64,000 nucleotides of DNA from Pseudomonas mediterranea CFBP 5447 (GCF_000774145.1 NZ_KN322983.1:776538-840537); one strand, 5' to 3'. Shown: positions 21,196 through 30,344, counted from the first letter of the stretch. Translations and numbers: made by a program. The notes: generated by a model not told the origin, from the letters alone.

Positions 21196-22674
21196 ATGAC
21201 CAGATCAACTGTGACCGAGCGCGACGGGTTGTTCGAGCTTGAAGCCGGTAGCGACGTGCTCGAGAGCCCCCGTTACAACCACGACATCGCACCGACCAAG
21301 GTGCATGAGCGAACCTGGAACAAATGGCACATCACCGCCCTGTGGGTCGGCATGGCGATCTGCGTGCCGACCTATACCCTCGGCGGCGTACTCACCGCCT
21401 ATTTCGGCCTGACGGTGGGCGAGGCGCTGCTGGCGATTCTGTTTGCCAACATCATCGTATTGATTCCGCTGACCCTGAACGCCTTTGCCGGAACCAAATA
21501 TGGCATACCGTTTCCGGTGCTGTTGCGCTCGTCCTTCGGGGTCATCGGTTCCAACGTCCCTTGCCTGATCCGCGCCCTGGTGGCGTGCGGCTGGTTCGGG
21601 ATCCAGACCCTGTTCGGCGGGCTGGCGATCCACCTGTTTCTCGGTTCGGTGTTCGAGGGCTGGAAGAGCCTGGGGGGCACGGGCGAGGTACTCGGCTTCA
21701 TGATGTTCTGGGTGATGAACCTGTGGGTGGTGCTGCGCGGCGCCGAATCGATCAAGTGGCTGGAAACCCTGTCTGCGCCGCTGCTGGTGCTGGTGGGGGC
21801 GGGCCTGCTGGTGTGGGCCTTGCCCAACGTTTCCGTGACCGAACTGATGGCGGTCCCGGCCAAACGGCCCGAAGGGGCCGGCGTGACCGGCTACTTTCTG
21901 GCGGGGCTGACGGCCATGGTCGGTTTCTGGGCAACCCTGTCGCTGAACATTCCGGACTTCAGCCGCTATGCCAGGAGCCAGAAGGACCAGATCGTCGGGC
22001 AGATCATCGGCTTGCCGCTGACCATGTTCCTGTTCGCCTCCCTCGGCGTGGTCATGACCGCCGCCTCGGAAAAACTGGTGGGCGTCACCGTCTCCGACCC
22101 GGTGACCTTGATCGGGCATATCCAGAGCCCGTTGTGGGTAGCGCTGGCCATGGTGCTGATCATCGTCGCCACGCTCTCGACCAACACCGCCGCCAACATC
22201 GTTTCACCCACCAATGACTTTCAGAACCTCGCGCCCAGGCTGATCGGCCGTTCCAAGGCGGTGATGCTGACCGGCCTGGTGGGGTTGGCCCTGATGGCCC
22301 ACGAACTGCTGAAAAAACTTGGCTGGATCGTCTCCGACGTCAGCCTCGAGTCGGTGTATTCCAATTGGCTGCTGGGTTACTCGAGCCTGCTCGGGCCGAT
22401 TGCCGGGATCATGGTGGTGGATTACTTCCTGATCAAGAAACAACAACTGGACCTGGCCGGGTTGTACCGCGACGACGTTTACCCGGCGTGGAACTGGAAC
22501 GGTTTCATCGCCTTCGGCGTGCCGGTGGCGTTGACGCTGCTGTCCCTGGGCAGCGATGCGTTCAACTGGTTCTACAGCTACGGCTGGTTCACCGGCTCGG
22601 CGCTGGGTGGGGTGATTTATTACGGGTTGTGCGGTTTGCGTGCGAGCCCATCCGTTGTCAAATCTGCCGTGTAG
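21196..22674 (+). CDS. NCS1-family nucleobase/hydantoin:cation symporter
   Basis: A 492-residue transporter with about twelve hydrophobic segments. HDIAPTKVHERTWNKWHITALWVGM is the NCS1 opening, and the GCGWFGIQTLFGG-like helix 3 (here VACGWFGIQTLFGG) lines the substrate site. The ATG at 21196 is preferred because GTGGAG precedes it by five bases; an ATG 33 bases upstream is in frame but has no ribosome binding site. It probably imports uracil, allantoin-like or hydantoin compounds for the adjacent enzymes. Confidence 0.88.
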   Translation: MTRSTVTERDGLFELEAGSDVLESPRYNHDIAPTKVHERTWNKWHITALWVGMAICVPTYTLGGVLTAYFGLTVGEALLAILFANIIVLIPLTLNAFAGTKYGIPFPVLLRSSFGVIGSNVPCLIRALVACGWFGIQTLFGGLAIHLFLGSVFEGWKSLGGTGEVLGFMMFWVMNLWVVLRGAESIKWLETLSAPLLVLVGAGLLVWALPNVSVTELMAVPAKRPEGAGVTGYFLAGLTAMVGFWATLSLNIPDFSRYARSQKDQIVGQIIGLPLTMFLFASLGVVMTAASEKLVGVTVSDPVTLIGHIQSPLWVALAMVLIIVATLSTNTAANIVSPTNDFQNLAPRLIGRSKAVMLTGLVGLALMAHELLKKLGWIVSDVSLESVYSNWLLGYSSLLGPIAGIMVVDYFLIKKQQLDLAGLYRDDVYPAWNWNGFIAFGVPVALTLLSLGSDAFNWFYSYGWFTGSALGGVIYYGLCGLRASPSVVKSAV

Positions 22675-22686
22675 AGGAGGGCCCTG

Positions 22687-22738
22687 TCGCGAGCAGGCTT
22701 GAAATGCATTCCCCTGTGGGAGCGAGCCTGCTCGCGAT
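22687..22738. repeat. Degenerate outward REP pair
   Basis: Same spacer (TTGAAATGCATTCCCC) as at 16491 and 19297, but the left arm has lost about 13 bases (CTCGCTCCCACAT), leaving one intact REP. Confidence 0.8.
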
Positions 22739-22785
22739 GGCGGCTTCGAATACGCCAAAAAAGTGCCTGGAAAAAGGAGATCTCC

Positions 22786-24069
22786 ATGAACGCCGCCGTC
22801 GACGTCCTGCAATCCACCCATCAACACATCAACCGCGACCGCCTCTGGCAGTCGCTCATGGACTTGGCCCGCCTGGGCGCCACGGTCAAGGGCGGCGTAT
22901 GCCGGCTGGCCCTGACCGACCTCGATCGCCAGGCCCGGGACCTGTTCGTGCTGTGGGCCGAGGCGGCCGGCTGCACCGTCAGCATCGATGGGGTGGGCAA
23001 TATTTTCGCCCGTCGTCCAGGACGCAATCCGATCCTGCCGCCGGTGATGACCGGCAGCCACATCGACACCCAGCCCACCGGGGGCAAATTCGATGGTTGC
23101 TTTGGCGTGTTGTCCGGGCTGGAGGTGCTGCGCACCCTTAATGACCTGAACATCGAAACCGAGGCGCCGCTGGAAGTGGTGGTGTGGACCAACGAAGAAG
23201 GCTCGCGCTTCGCGCCGTGCATGATGGGGTCGGGGGTGTTCGCGGAGAAATTCACCCTCGAAGAAACCCTCGCCAAGGTCGACGCCGAAGGCATTACCGT
23301 GGGGCAGGCGCTGAATGCCATCGGCTATGCCGGTCCGCGTCAGGTCACCGGTCACCCGGTGGGCGCGTATTTCGAGGCGCACATCGAACAGGGCCCGATC
23401 CTGGAAGACGAACGCAAGACCATCGGTGTGGTCATGGGCGCACTGGGGCAGAAATGGTTCGACCTCTCGCTGCGGGGTGTCGAGGCCCATGCCGGCCCGA
23501 CCCCGATGCACCTGCGCAAGGACGCCCTGGTCGGCGCCTCGATCATCGTCGGTGCGGTCAACCGTGCCGCCCTCGGCCATCAACCCCATGCCTGCGGCAC
23601 TGTCGGTTGCCTGCAGGCCTACCCGGGCTCGCGCAACGTCATTCCGGGTGAAGTGCGCATGACCCTGGATTTCCGCCATCTGGAACCGGCGCGGCTGGAC
23701 TCGATGATCGCCGAGGTCAAGCAGGTCATCGACGATACCTGCCGGCAACACGGCTTGAGCTACGAGTTGACCCCCACCGCCGACTTCCCGCCGCTGTACT
23801 TCGACCCGGGTTGTGTCGACGCCGTCCGCGGAGCTGCCCAAGGGCTGGGCCTGTCCCATATGGACATCGTCAGCGGCGCCGGCCATGACGCGATTTTCCT
23901 CGCCGAGCTGGGCCCGGCCGGCATGATCTTCGTGCCCTGTGAAGGCGGGATCAGCCACAACGAGATTGAAAACGCCGCCCCCGACGATCTTGCCGCCGGC
24001 TGCGCGGTGCTGCTACGGGCAATGCTGGCCGCTTCCCAGGCCATCGCCGAGGGACGCATGGCGGCTTGA
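22786..24069 (+). CDS. Zn-dependent amidohydrolase (N-carbamoyl-beta-alanine / N-carbamoyl-amino-acid hydrolase)
   Basis: A 427-residue M20-type peptidase-fold enzyme. Metal-site motifs: GSHIDTQPTGGKFDG near residue 87, WTNEEGSRF near 130, HIEQGP near 200, and SGAGHDAIF near 364. It removes the carbamoyl group from the ring-opened product of dihydropyrimidinase, giving beta-alanine or 3-aminoisobutyrate. AAAGGAGA lies eight bases before the ATG at 22786. It completes the reductive pathway with PreT, PreA and HydA. Confidence 0.92.
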   Translation: MNAAVDVLQSTHQHINRDRLWQSLMDLARLGATVKGGVCRLALTDLDRQARDLFVLWAEAAGCTVSIDGVGNIFARRPGRNPILPPVMTGSHIDTQPTGGKFDGCFGVLSGLEVLRTLNDLNIETEAPLEVVVWTNEEGSRFAPCMMGSGVFAEKFTLEETLAKVDAEGITVGQALNAIGYAGPRQVTGHPVGAYFEAHIEQGPILEDERKTIGVVMGALGQKWFDLSLRGVEAHAGPTPMHLRKDALVGASIIVGAVNRAALGHQPHACGTVGCLQAYPGSRNVIPGEVRMTLDFRHLEPARLDSMIAEVKQVIDDTCRQHGLSYELTPTADFPPLYFDPGCVDAVRGAAQGLGLSHMDIVSGAGHDAIFLAELGPAGMIFVPCEGGISHNEIENAAPDDLAAGCAVLLRAMLAASQAIAEGRMAA

Positions 24070-24164
24070 ACGAGCGGGGGGCGGTTTCGCCACCGCCTGC
24101 AAGGGAACGCACGGCGACCACGGACGGTCGTAACCTCCATGCGCTTCTGACCTATGGAGACCCA

Positions 24165-25649
24165 ATGAGCCAGGACGTCCCGACCACGGAGACCAATCGT
24201 CGTCAATTGCTGCAAATCATCGCCGGACTGTCGGACGGCGTGATGTTGATCGAAGTCGACCAGACCATTGCCTGGGCCAACCAGGCCGTGCTGAACATGC
24301 ATGGGGTCAAGAGCCTCGCGGAACTGGGCGCCAATGCCCGGGAGTACGCCCGACGCTTCAATTTGCGTTATCGCAACAACCATCCGTTGACGGAGGACAG
24401 CTACCCCATCGCTCGGGTCGCCCGTGGCGATGAGTTCAGTGATGTGCTGGTGGAGGTCACGCCGGTGGCCGATCCGGACCGCACCTGGGTCCACCGCATT
24501 CGCAGCATGGTGCTGACCGATCGCAACGACGAACCGACCTTGCTGGTGCTGATTCTCAGCGACGCCACGGAGTGGGCCAGCGCCGAACAGCGGTTCGAGA
24601 AAACCTTCGCCGCCAACCCGGCGCCGGCGGTGATCTGCCGCCTCAGCGACCTGCGCTACATCAAGGTCAACCAGGGCTTCCTGGAGATGACCGGCTACAG
24701 CCGTGAGCAGGTGATCGGCCGTTCGGTCTACGAGCTGGACGTGCTCGAGGCCGCCGAGCGCCGTGAGCTGGCCATCGAGCGCCTGGGACAGGGCGCGACC
24801 ATTCCGCAGATGCAGGCCGAGCTGAAGTTGCCGGAAGGCACGAGCAAGCAGGTGATCGTCGCTGGCCAGCCACTGGACCTGCACGACGAAGATTGCATGC
24901 TGTTTTCCTTCATGGACATGGAGCCGCGACGCAAGGCCGAAACGGCGCTGCGCCAGAGCGAGGAGCGCTTCGCCAAGTCGTTTCGCCTGTCCCCCGTGCC
25001 TACCCTGGTGTGCAGCGCCGAGCAACTGCTGCTGGAAATCAACGACGCCTTCCTCGAAACCACCGGGTACGCCAGTGAAGAACTGTTTGGCAAGACGGTG
25101 GCGGAAATCGGCTTTCTCGACAAGGACGCCAGTGCCACGCTGTTTGCCCGTCTGGAGAAGACCGCGACGATATCCAATGTCGATGTCGTGGTGCGCAAGA
25201 AGGGCGGCGAAATGATCGACTGCGAAGTGGCGGCCGACACCGTGATCATCCAGGACCAGCCTTGTTACCTGTTGGTCCTGGTGAACATCACCGAACGCAA
25301 GCGCTCGCAACTGGAGCTGGTGGCGGCGATCGAGGAGGTGATGAAGGACGCGTCCTGGTTCAGTCGTACGCTGATAGAGAAGCTGGCCAACGTGAAGAGC
25401 ATCAACACGCAACTGCCCAGCACCTCCTACACCGAACTGACTGCCCGTGAGCGTGATGTGCTGGGGCTCATTTGCCAGGGCCTGGCGGACAAGGAGATCG
25501 CCGCACGCCTGAAACTGGCGCCCAATACCGTGCGAAATCACGTCGCTACGCTGTATTCGAAGCTGGATGTCCACAGCCGCAGCGAGGCCATCGTCTGGGC
25601 CCGGGAGCGGGGTCTGTTCGGGAATGACTGGAACATGAAGGCACCATGA
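24165..25649 (+). CDS. Three-PAS LuxR-type transcriptional regulator
   Basis: A 494-residue protein with no kinase or receiver domain. Three PAS-like modules are visible at about residues 12-130 (GLSDGVMLIEVDQTIAWANQ), 145-265 (ANPAPAVICRLSDLRYIKVN) and 268-385 (RLSPVPTLVCSAEQLLLEIN). A helical linker leads to a LuxR helix-turn-helix at about 427-490 (LTARERDVLGLICQGLADKEI). ATGGAGA precedes the start. It lies 95 bases after the amidohydrolase on the same strand and may sense a metabolite or redox state; ligand unknown. Confidence 0.88.
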   Translation: MSQDVPTTETNRRQLLQIIAGLSDGVMLIEVDQTIAWANQAVLNMHGVKSLAELGANAREYARRFNLRYRNNHPLTEDSYPIARVARGDEFSDVLVEVTPVADPDRTWVHRIRSMVLTDRNDEPTLLVLILSDATEWASAEQRFEKTFAANPAPAVICRLSDLRYIKVNQGFLEMTGYSREQVIGRSVYELDVLEAAERRELAIERLGQGATIPQMQAELKLPEGTSKQVIVAGQPLDLHDEDCMLFSFMDMEPRRKAETALRQSEERFAKSFRLSPVPTLVCSAEQLLLEINDAFLETTGYASEELFGKTVAEIGFLDKDASATLFARLEKTATISNVDVVVRKKGGEMIDCEVAADTVIIQDQPCYLLVLVNITERKRSQLELVAAIEEVMKDASWFSRTLIEKLANVKSINTQLPSTSYTELTARERDVLGLICQGLADKEIAARLKLAPNTVRNHVATLYSKLDVHSRSEAIVWARERGLFGNDWNMKAP

Positions 25650-25891
25650 TAGCCAGTGCAAATGCACCGGAAGGGTTAGTGCAAATTCGGGTATCTGGCG
25701 GGCAGGTGGCTGCTTAGGATGTGAGGGTGCGGCACTTTCAGAACGGTGCCGCGTCCCCACGAAACAGTCAAGGAATACGCCGTAATGTGTAGTGATTCGA
25801 AGCCAACGTGCCATCGACAGGATGTCTGCCGGAACCCGGGGGGCGGTGTTGTTTGTCGCGCCTTTGTGTGGCTTGCGTTGAGGTGCCGTCC

Positions 25892-26140
25892 ATGACCCAA
25901 TTGGCCCCCCTGCGCGCCCGCCTCGAAGAAAGTTTCTCGCCGCTGTCCTGCGAATGCAGCCTCAACGGTGACGGTACCCTGACCGTCCGGCTCTATCGCC
26001 GCGAAAGTGGGGAAGTGGACCTGGTGGTGAGCGGCTTGAACCTCGACAGCGTTCGCTCGGAAGAAAGCCTGGCGAAGCTGATCGACGAACTGCGGTATGA
26101 GCTGCAGAACACCCCGGGGCATCGCAACGATCCCGCCTAG
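25892..26140 (+). CDS. DUF1652-family protein
   Basis: An 82-residue cytoplasmic protein. The SFSPLSCECSLNGDGTLTVRLY core and the C-terminal LAKLIDELRYEL helix match DUF1652, a small family I know only from pseudomonads and whose function is unknown. GAGGTG lies seven bases before the ATG. The 242 bases upstream contain no other supported feature. Confidence 0.8.
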   Translation: MTQLAPLRARLEESFSPLSCECSLNGDGTLTVRLYRRESGEVDLVVSGLNLDSVRSEESLAKLIDELRYELQNTPGHRNDPA

Positions 26141-26161
26141 CTAAATTGAATGCGGTCCTTT

Positions 26162-26250
26162 GTGGCGAGGGAGCTTGCTTGTGGCGAGGGAGCTTGCAGC
26201 CCCTTTCTTGTGGGCGCTTCGCACCCAAGCGGGAGCAAGCTCCCTCGCCA
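26162..26250. repeat. REPIN with internal tandem duplication
   Basis: GTGGCGAGGGAGCTTGC occurs twice in direct tandem at the left (26162 and 26181), facing one complementary arm ending at 26250. Only one of the two left copies can pair at a time. Confidence 0.85.
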
Positions 26251-26271
26251 TAGGTGAACTGGGTTCAATCC

Positions 26272-27657
26272 TTACAACAGCGTCGCCCGGCAATCGAGCG
26301 CCAGCCGCGCGCCGCCGTATTCGCTGCTGCCCACCTCCAGTGTGAACCCGTGCAGGTTGACAATCGCCGCGACGATCGACAGGCCCAGGCCAAACCCGCC
26401 ATGGTGGCTGCTGCCCTCGGCTCGATAGAAACGGCGAAACACGGCCTTGCGCTCCGGCTCCGGAATGCCGGGACCGGAGTCGAGCACCTCGATGCGGGTG
26501 CTGTCGCCCTGATCGATACCGCGCAGGGTCACCTTGCCTCCCGCCGGGGTGAACTTGATGGAATTGCTCAACAGGTTCGACACCGCTTCGAACAGCAGGG
26601 CCCGGTCGCCGTTGAGCAAAGGCAGGGTCTCGGGCACTTCGAGGCTGAAGATCAGTTCGCCTTCCTCGGCCAGGGGCAGATAGAAATCATGCAATTCCTG
26701 TAGCAACTGCAGCGGGTCGAGGCGCACGAAGCCCGAGCGACGCTGCTGGTCTTCCAGCTCGGAGATCCGCAGCAAGCCTCGGAACCGCGCCATCAGGGTA
26801 TCGGTCTCGGCAATCACCTGATCCATCTGCAAGGCTTCCGGGGATCCATCCGCGGCCTGCTGCTGGATACGATAAAGCTGGGCACGCAGGCGCGTCAGCG
26901 GTGTGCGCAGGTCATGGGCAATGTTGTCGCACACACCCTTGACCTCGTTCATCAGGCGTTCGATGCGATCGAGCATGGCATTGACGATTGCCGCCAGCAT
27001 GTCCAGTTCATCCCGCCGGCTCGACAACGGCAGGCGATGGGTCAGGTCGCCGGCGACGATGGCCTCGGCACTGGCCTGCAGTTTGCGGATGCGTTGCAGC
27101 GGTCGGCGGCGCAAGAGATGCCAGCCGGCAATCCCCGGCAGGATGGTCAGCGATACACCCCATAACAGCGCGTGAAGGATGATGCGAGTCACTGCGAAGA
27201 GCGAGCCGTTGTCCCGCGCCAGCACCAGCCAGCGTCCGTCCTGGGTGCGGTTCGCCACGGCGTCGCAACTGTCGGAGGGCACGCCCGGATCGTCGTAGTC
27301 GACACAATCGCTCAATATGTGGATTTTGCCGTCCAGCGGCAGGTCCGTGGGGATCCGCTGGATCGGCCCGCTCAGGTGGCGCAACTGGGGATCGAACAGG
27401 CCATAGGCGTCGACGCCGCGATCGTCCAGGGTCAGGCTGGCCATGAGCGCATCCTCCAGTTGATCGCCGTGGATGCGGGCGAACAGATGCTGGCGCTGCA
27501 TCAGGGAATGTTTGGCCAGGCTGTCGAGGTAGCCGAACACCTCGTAGTACATGACCCCCATCAAAATCGCGCTCCAGAGCACGAACAACGCACTGTACAG
27601 CGCCAGCAGGCGGCTGCTGGAAGAGCGCCAGCCCTTAGCGGGGTTCAGCAATGACAT
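26272..27657 (-). CDS. Two-component sensor histidine kinase
   Basis: A 461-residue kinase. Membrane helices at about 18-38 and 158-178 enclose a periplasmic region of about 120 residues with two cysteines (Cys118, Cys131). HAMP follows at 180-235, then the phospho-acceptor His248 in DNIAHDLRTPL. The ATPase domain has the N-box NLLSNSIKF, G1 box DSGPGIP and G2 box GFGLGLS. Its ATG lies 23 bases inside the end of the response-regulator gene upstream, so the pair is cotranscribed. The signal is unknown. Confidence 0.93.
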   Translation of the reverse strand: MSLLNPAKGWRSSSSRLLALYSALFVLWSAILMGVMYYEVFGYLDSLAKHSLMQRQHLFARIHGDQLEDALMASLTLDDRGVDAYGLFDPQLRHLSGPIQRIPTDLPLDGKIHILSDCVDYDDPGVPSDSCDAVANRTQDGRWLVLARDNGSLFAVTRIILHALLWGVSLTILPGIAGWHLLRRRPLQRIRKLQASAEAIVAGDLTHRLPLSSRRDELDMLAAIVNAMLDRIERLMNEVKGVCDNIAHDLRTPLTRLRAQLYRIQQQAADGSPEALQMDQVIAETDTLMARFRGLLRISELEDQQRRSGFVRLDPLQLLQELHDFYLPLAEEGELIFSLEVPETLPLLNGDRALLFEAVSNLLSNSIKFTPAGGKVTLRGIDQGDSTRIEVLDSGPGIPEPERKAVFRRFYRAEGSSHHGGFGLGLSIVAAIVNLHGFTLEVGSSEYGGARLALDCRATLL

Positions 27658-28318
27658 AGCCCGAACCCCGCACGGTGCGAATCAGCGGTTCCAGGCCCGG
27701 CGGATCGATTTTCTTGCGCAGGCGACCGATATGGACGTCGATCAGGTTGGTGCCGGGGTCGAAGTGATAGCCCCAGACTTCCTCGAAGATCATCATGCGC
27801 GAAAGAATCTGCCCGCTGTTGCGCATCAGGAACTCCAGCAATTTGTATTCGGTGGGCAGCAGGCTGAGCAGTTGCCCGTTGCGACTGGCCTCACGGCTGA
27901 TCAGATCCAGTTCCAGATCGGCCACCCGCAGGATGGTTTCCGGTTCCCGGGCGCCATTGTTGCGCCGCAGCAGCACCTCGACCCGGGCGGCCATTTCATC
28001 GGTGGCGAACGGTTTGGTCAGGTAATCGTCACCGCCGGCCCGCAAGCCGCGTACGCGCTCATCCACATCGGAAAGGGCGCTGATCATCAGGATCGGCGTC
28101 GCCACGCCCATGGTGCGCAGGGTCGTGACAATCACCAGGCCGTCGAGCTCGGGCAGCATGCGGTCGAGGGTAATCAGGTCGTAGTCGCCGCTCACCGCTC
28201 GTTCCAGGCCTTCGCGACCGTTATCGACCCAGTCGACGTTCAGGCCGTTACGGGTCAGCTCGGCGACGATTTCACGGGCGGTCACGGCGTCGTCTTCGAT
28301 GGTCAGGATGCGGTTCAT
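27635..28318 (-). CDS. OmpR-family response regulator
   Basis: A 227-residue regulator: receiver domain with the acidic pair at 9-10, phospho-accepting Asp52 (LITLDRMLP) and conserved Lys near 102 (TKPFA). The winged-helix DNA-binding domain ends VIRTVRGSGYVI in the type (here LIRTVRGSGYVI). The start at 28318 (MNRILTIEDD) gives the exact family N-terminus. It partners with the overlapping kinase. The pair is divergent from hcnA, sharing a gap of about 300 bp, but a functional link to cyanide production is not implied. Confidence 0.94.
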   Translation of the reverse strand: MNRILTIEDDAVTAREIVAELTRNGLNVDWVDNGREGLERAVSGDYDLITLDRMLPELDGLVIVTTLRTMGVATPILMISALSDVDERVRGLRAGGDDYLTKPFATDEMAARVEVLLRRNNGAREPETILRVADLELDLISREASRNGQLLSLLPTEYKLLEFLMRNSGQILSRMMIFEEVWGYHFDPGTNLIDVHIGRLRKKIDPPGLEPLIRTVRGSGYVIAEPR

Positions 28319-28437
28319 GGGCGGTACCGGGTTGGGAAATTGATGCCATTGCGCAGCATTCTGCCAAAGAAAACCTGTCGGCTTTCTGAAAAAAAGTTCA
28401 TGGACGGGCAAATGGTTTCACTGGCCTGGATCAACAC

Positions 28438-28451
28438 TTGGTCACAAATAA
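28438..28451 (+). promoter_or_regulatory. ANR-like box of the hcnA promoter
   Basis: TTGGTCACAAATAA resembles the FNR/ANR site TTGAT-N4-ATCAA in seven of ten fixed positions. A possible -10, CATTAT (28477-28482), puts the site centre about 43 bases upstream of transcription start, the position of a class II activator. hcn operons are known to be ANR-dependent; this exact site is an inference. Confidence 0.5.
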
Positions 28452-28596
28452 TCCCTAACATGAATCGAGTGCGCACCATTATGTTGCGTCCGTTGCCCTG
28501 CCTTGGCGCGCTGTCGCCGTCGGGTACCGACGCTAAACCGGTGATGGTGTGCTGCAAGGAGCCGAGACCTCACCGGTCTTCGATAAAGCATTCACA

Positions 28597-28606
28597 TCAA
28601 GGAAGA
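28597..28606 (+). promoter_or_regulatory. RsmA/RsmE binding site over the hcnA ribosome binding site
   Basis: TCAAGGAAGA matches the (A/U)CANGGANG(U/A) consensus at every position and contains the Shine-Dalgarno GGA. A second GCAAGGAGCC lies at 28554-28563. Rsm proteins repress hcnA translation until GacA-dependent small RNAs titrate them in fluorescent pseudomonads. Confidence 0.7.
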
Positions 28607-28614
28607 GCCGCATC

Positions 28615-28938
28615 ATGCAGCCTCAAGACCTTCTACGCCAAAAATTCGATATCCAACCCTTGACCCGGCCCGACATGACGGTGCACCTGGACGGGCGGAT
28701 CGTCAATGCCGCCCGGGGCGAAACCGTCCTGACCGTTATCCAGTCCCAGGGTCAGCGCCAGGTAGCCCGTAACGATCATGGCCAGATCAGTGGCGCCTAC
28801 TGCGGCATGGGCGTGTGCCAATGCTGTCTGGTCAGGATCGACGGTCGTCACAAGCGCCGCGCCTGCCAGACCCAGGTACGCCCCGGTATGCAGATCGAAA
28901 CCCGGACCAACCGTATCGTCGAAACGGAGGCGCCATGA
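28615..28938 (+). CDS. hcnA: Hydrogen cyanide synthase subunit HcnA (2Fe-2S protein)
   Basis: A 107-residue ferredoxin-like subunit. Cysteines 63, 68, 71 and 84 (CGMGVCQCC, then a later C) form the plant-type 2Fe-2S motif. QHDIQPLSRADMT-like FDIQPLTRPDMTVHL and KRRACQTQVRPGM closely match HcnA of P. aeruginosa. It transfers electrons in the oxidation of glycine to HCN and CO2. Its stop overlaps the hcnB start (ATGA). Confidence 0.94.
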   Translation: MQPQDLLRQKFDIQPLTRPDMTVHLDGRIVNAARGETVLTVIQSQGQRQVARNDHGQISGAYCGMGVCQCCLVRIDGRHKRRACQTQVRPGMQIETRTNRIVETEAP

Positions 28939-30344
28939 ACCTCGCTCCGGTGATCGTCGGCGGTGGACCGGCCGGCATGGCAGCCGCCATCGAACTGGCA
29001 GCCCATGGGCTGCGCTGCACGTTGCTGGAAGAGGCACCGCGCCTGGGCGGCGTGGTATATCGCGGGCCGTTGCGTGACGGCGTCAGCCTCGACTACCTGG
29101 GACCGCGCTACAGCGAAGCCCTGGAAAAACTCCACGGCGAGTTCGACCGGCACGCCGGGCTGATCGACGTCCGGCTCAACCACCGCGTCGTCGGGGCCGA
29201 GGGGTTGCGGGCGCTGATGCTGCTGGATGCCGAGGAGCGTGTATGCGAGGTCGCCTATTCCCATCTGGTCCTGGCGGCCGGTTGTCATGAGCGCAGCGTG
29301 CCGTTCCCCGGCTGGACCCTGCCCGGGGTGATGCTGCTGGGGGGCCTGCAACTGCAGATCAAGAGCGGAGTGGTCAAGCCACCGAGCCCGGTGGTGATCG
29401 CCGGTACCGGCCCGTTGCTGCCGCTGGTGGCGTGTCAGCTGCATGCCGCGGGCGTGGCCGTGGCCGGTGTCTATGAAGCCTGCGCATTCGGCCGGATTGC
29501 CAAGGAAAGCCTGGCGTTGCTGAACAAGCCGCAGCTTTTCCTCGATGGCCTGAGCATGCTGGCCTACCTCAAGCGTCATCGCATACCCGTGCGCTATGGC
29601 TGGGGCGTGGTGCAGGCCCATGGCGAGGGCGAGTTGAACATGGTCACCGTCGCACCGTATTCCAACGACTGGGAACCCGACCTCGAACGTGCCGAACAGG
29701 TACCGGCCCAGACGTTGGCGGTCGGCTACGGTTTCATACCGCGCACCCAGTTGAGCCAGCAGATGGGCCTGGAGCATGGTTTCAGCGACGATGGCTATCT
29801 GCGGGCGGTGTCCGATGCCTGGCAGCAAAGCAGCGAGGCGCACATCCACCTGGCCGGTGACATGGGCGGGATTCGCGGCGGTGAAGCGGCCATGTTGAGC
29901 GGACGCATCGCTGCGCTGTCGGTGCTGATGCAGTGCAATGTGCTGTATTCCCATGCCGCCCTCGAACGGCGGGGGCAGTATCAGGCGAAGTTGGACCGGA
30001 TCATCCGCTTCCGTGCCGCCGTGGACCGCTACACCCGGCGCGGAGCCGGGCAAACCGCGCTGCCGACGGCCGATACGGTGATCTGCCGCTGTGAGCACGC
30101 CACCCGCGCCGACATCGACCGGGCCATTGAACAGGGCGTGCAGGACGTCGCCAGCCTGAAGATGCGCACCCGGGTGAGCATGGGCGATTGCCAGGGGCGG
30201 ATGTGCGTGGGGTACTGCAGCGACCGCCTGCGCGAGGCCACCGGGCGTGCCGACGTCGGCTGGTTGCGGCCGCGCTTCCCGATCGATCCGATACCGTTTT
30301 CAGCGTTCCGCAATGTCGGCATGGAGGGCGCGCACCATGATTAA
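28935..30344 (+). CDS. hcnB: Hydrogen cyanide synthase subunit HcnB
   Basis: A 469-residue FAD/NAD(P)-binding oxidoreductase. VIVGGGPAGMAAAIEL (residues 6-21) is the FAD site; TLPGVMLLGGLQLQIKSG and LAGDMGGIRGGEAAM are characteristic. The C-terminal BFD-like region has CRCEHATRADI and GDCQGRMCVGYC cysteine motifs for an extra Fe-S cluster. Very similar to P. aeruginosa HcnB as remembered. Overlaps hcnA by 4 bases and hcnC by 8. Confidence 0.95.
   Translation: MNLAPVIVGGGPAGMAAAIELAAHGLRCTLLEEAPRLGGVVYRGPLRDGVSLDYLGPRYSEALEKLHGEFDRHAGLIDVRLNHRVVGAEGLRALMLLDAEERVCEVAYSHLVLAAGCHERSVPFPGWTLPGVMLLGGLQLQIKSGVVKPPSPVVIAGTGPLLPLVACQLHAAGVAVAGVYEACAFGRIAKESLALLNKPQLFLDGLSMLAYLKRHRIPVRYGWGVVQAHGEGELNMVTVAPYSNDWEPDLERAEQVPAQTLAVGYGFIPRTQLSQQMGLEHGFSDDGYLRAVSDAWQQSSEAHIHLAGDMGGIRGGEAAMLSGRIAALSVLMQCNVLYSHAALERRGQYQAKLDRIIRFRAAVDRYTRRGAGQTALPTADTVICRCEHATRADIDRAIEQGVQDVASLKMRTRVSMGDCQGRMCVGYCSDRLREATGRADVGWLRPRFPIDPIPFSAFRNVGMEGAHHD

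Noticed and set aside
22204..25814. Two long antisense frames (584 and 684 codons) opposite the amidohydrolase and LuxR genes
   Set aside because: Low-complexity Arg/His/Gln composition typical of shadows; the plus-strand genes carry catalytic and HTH motifs.
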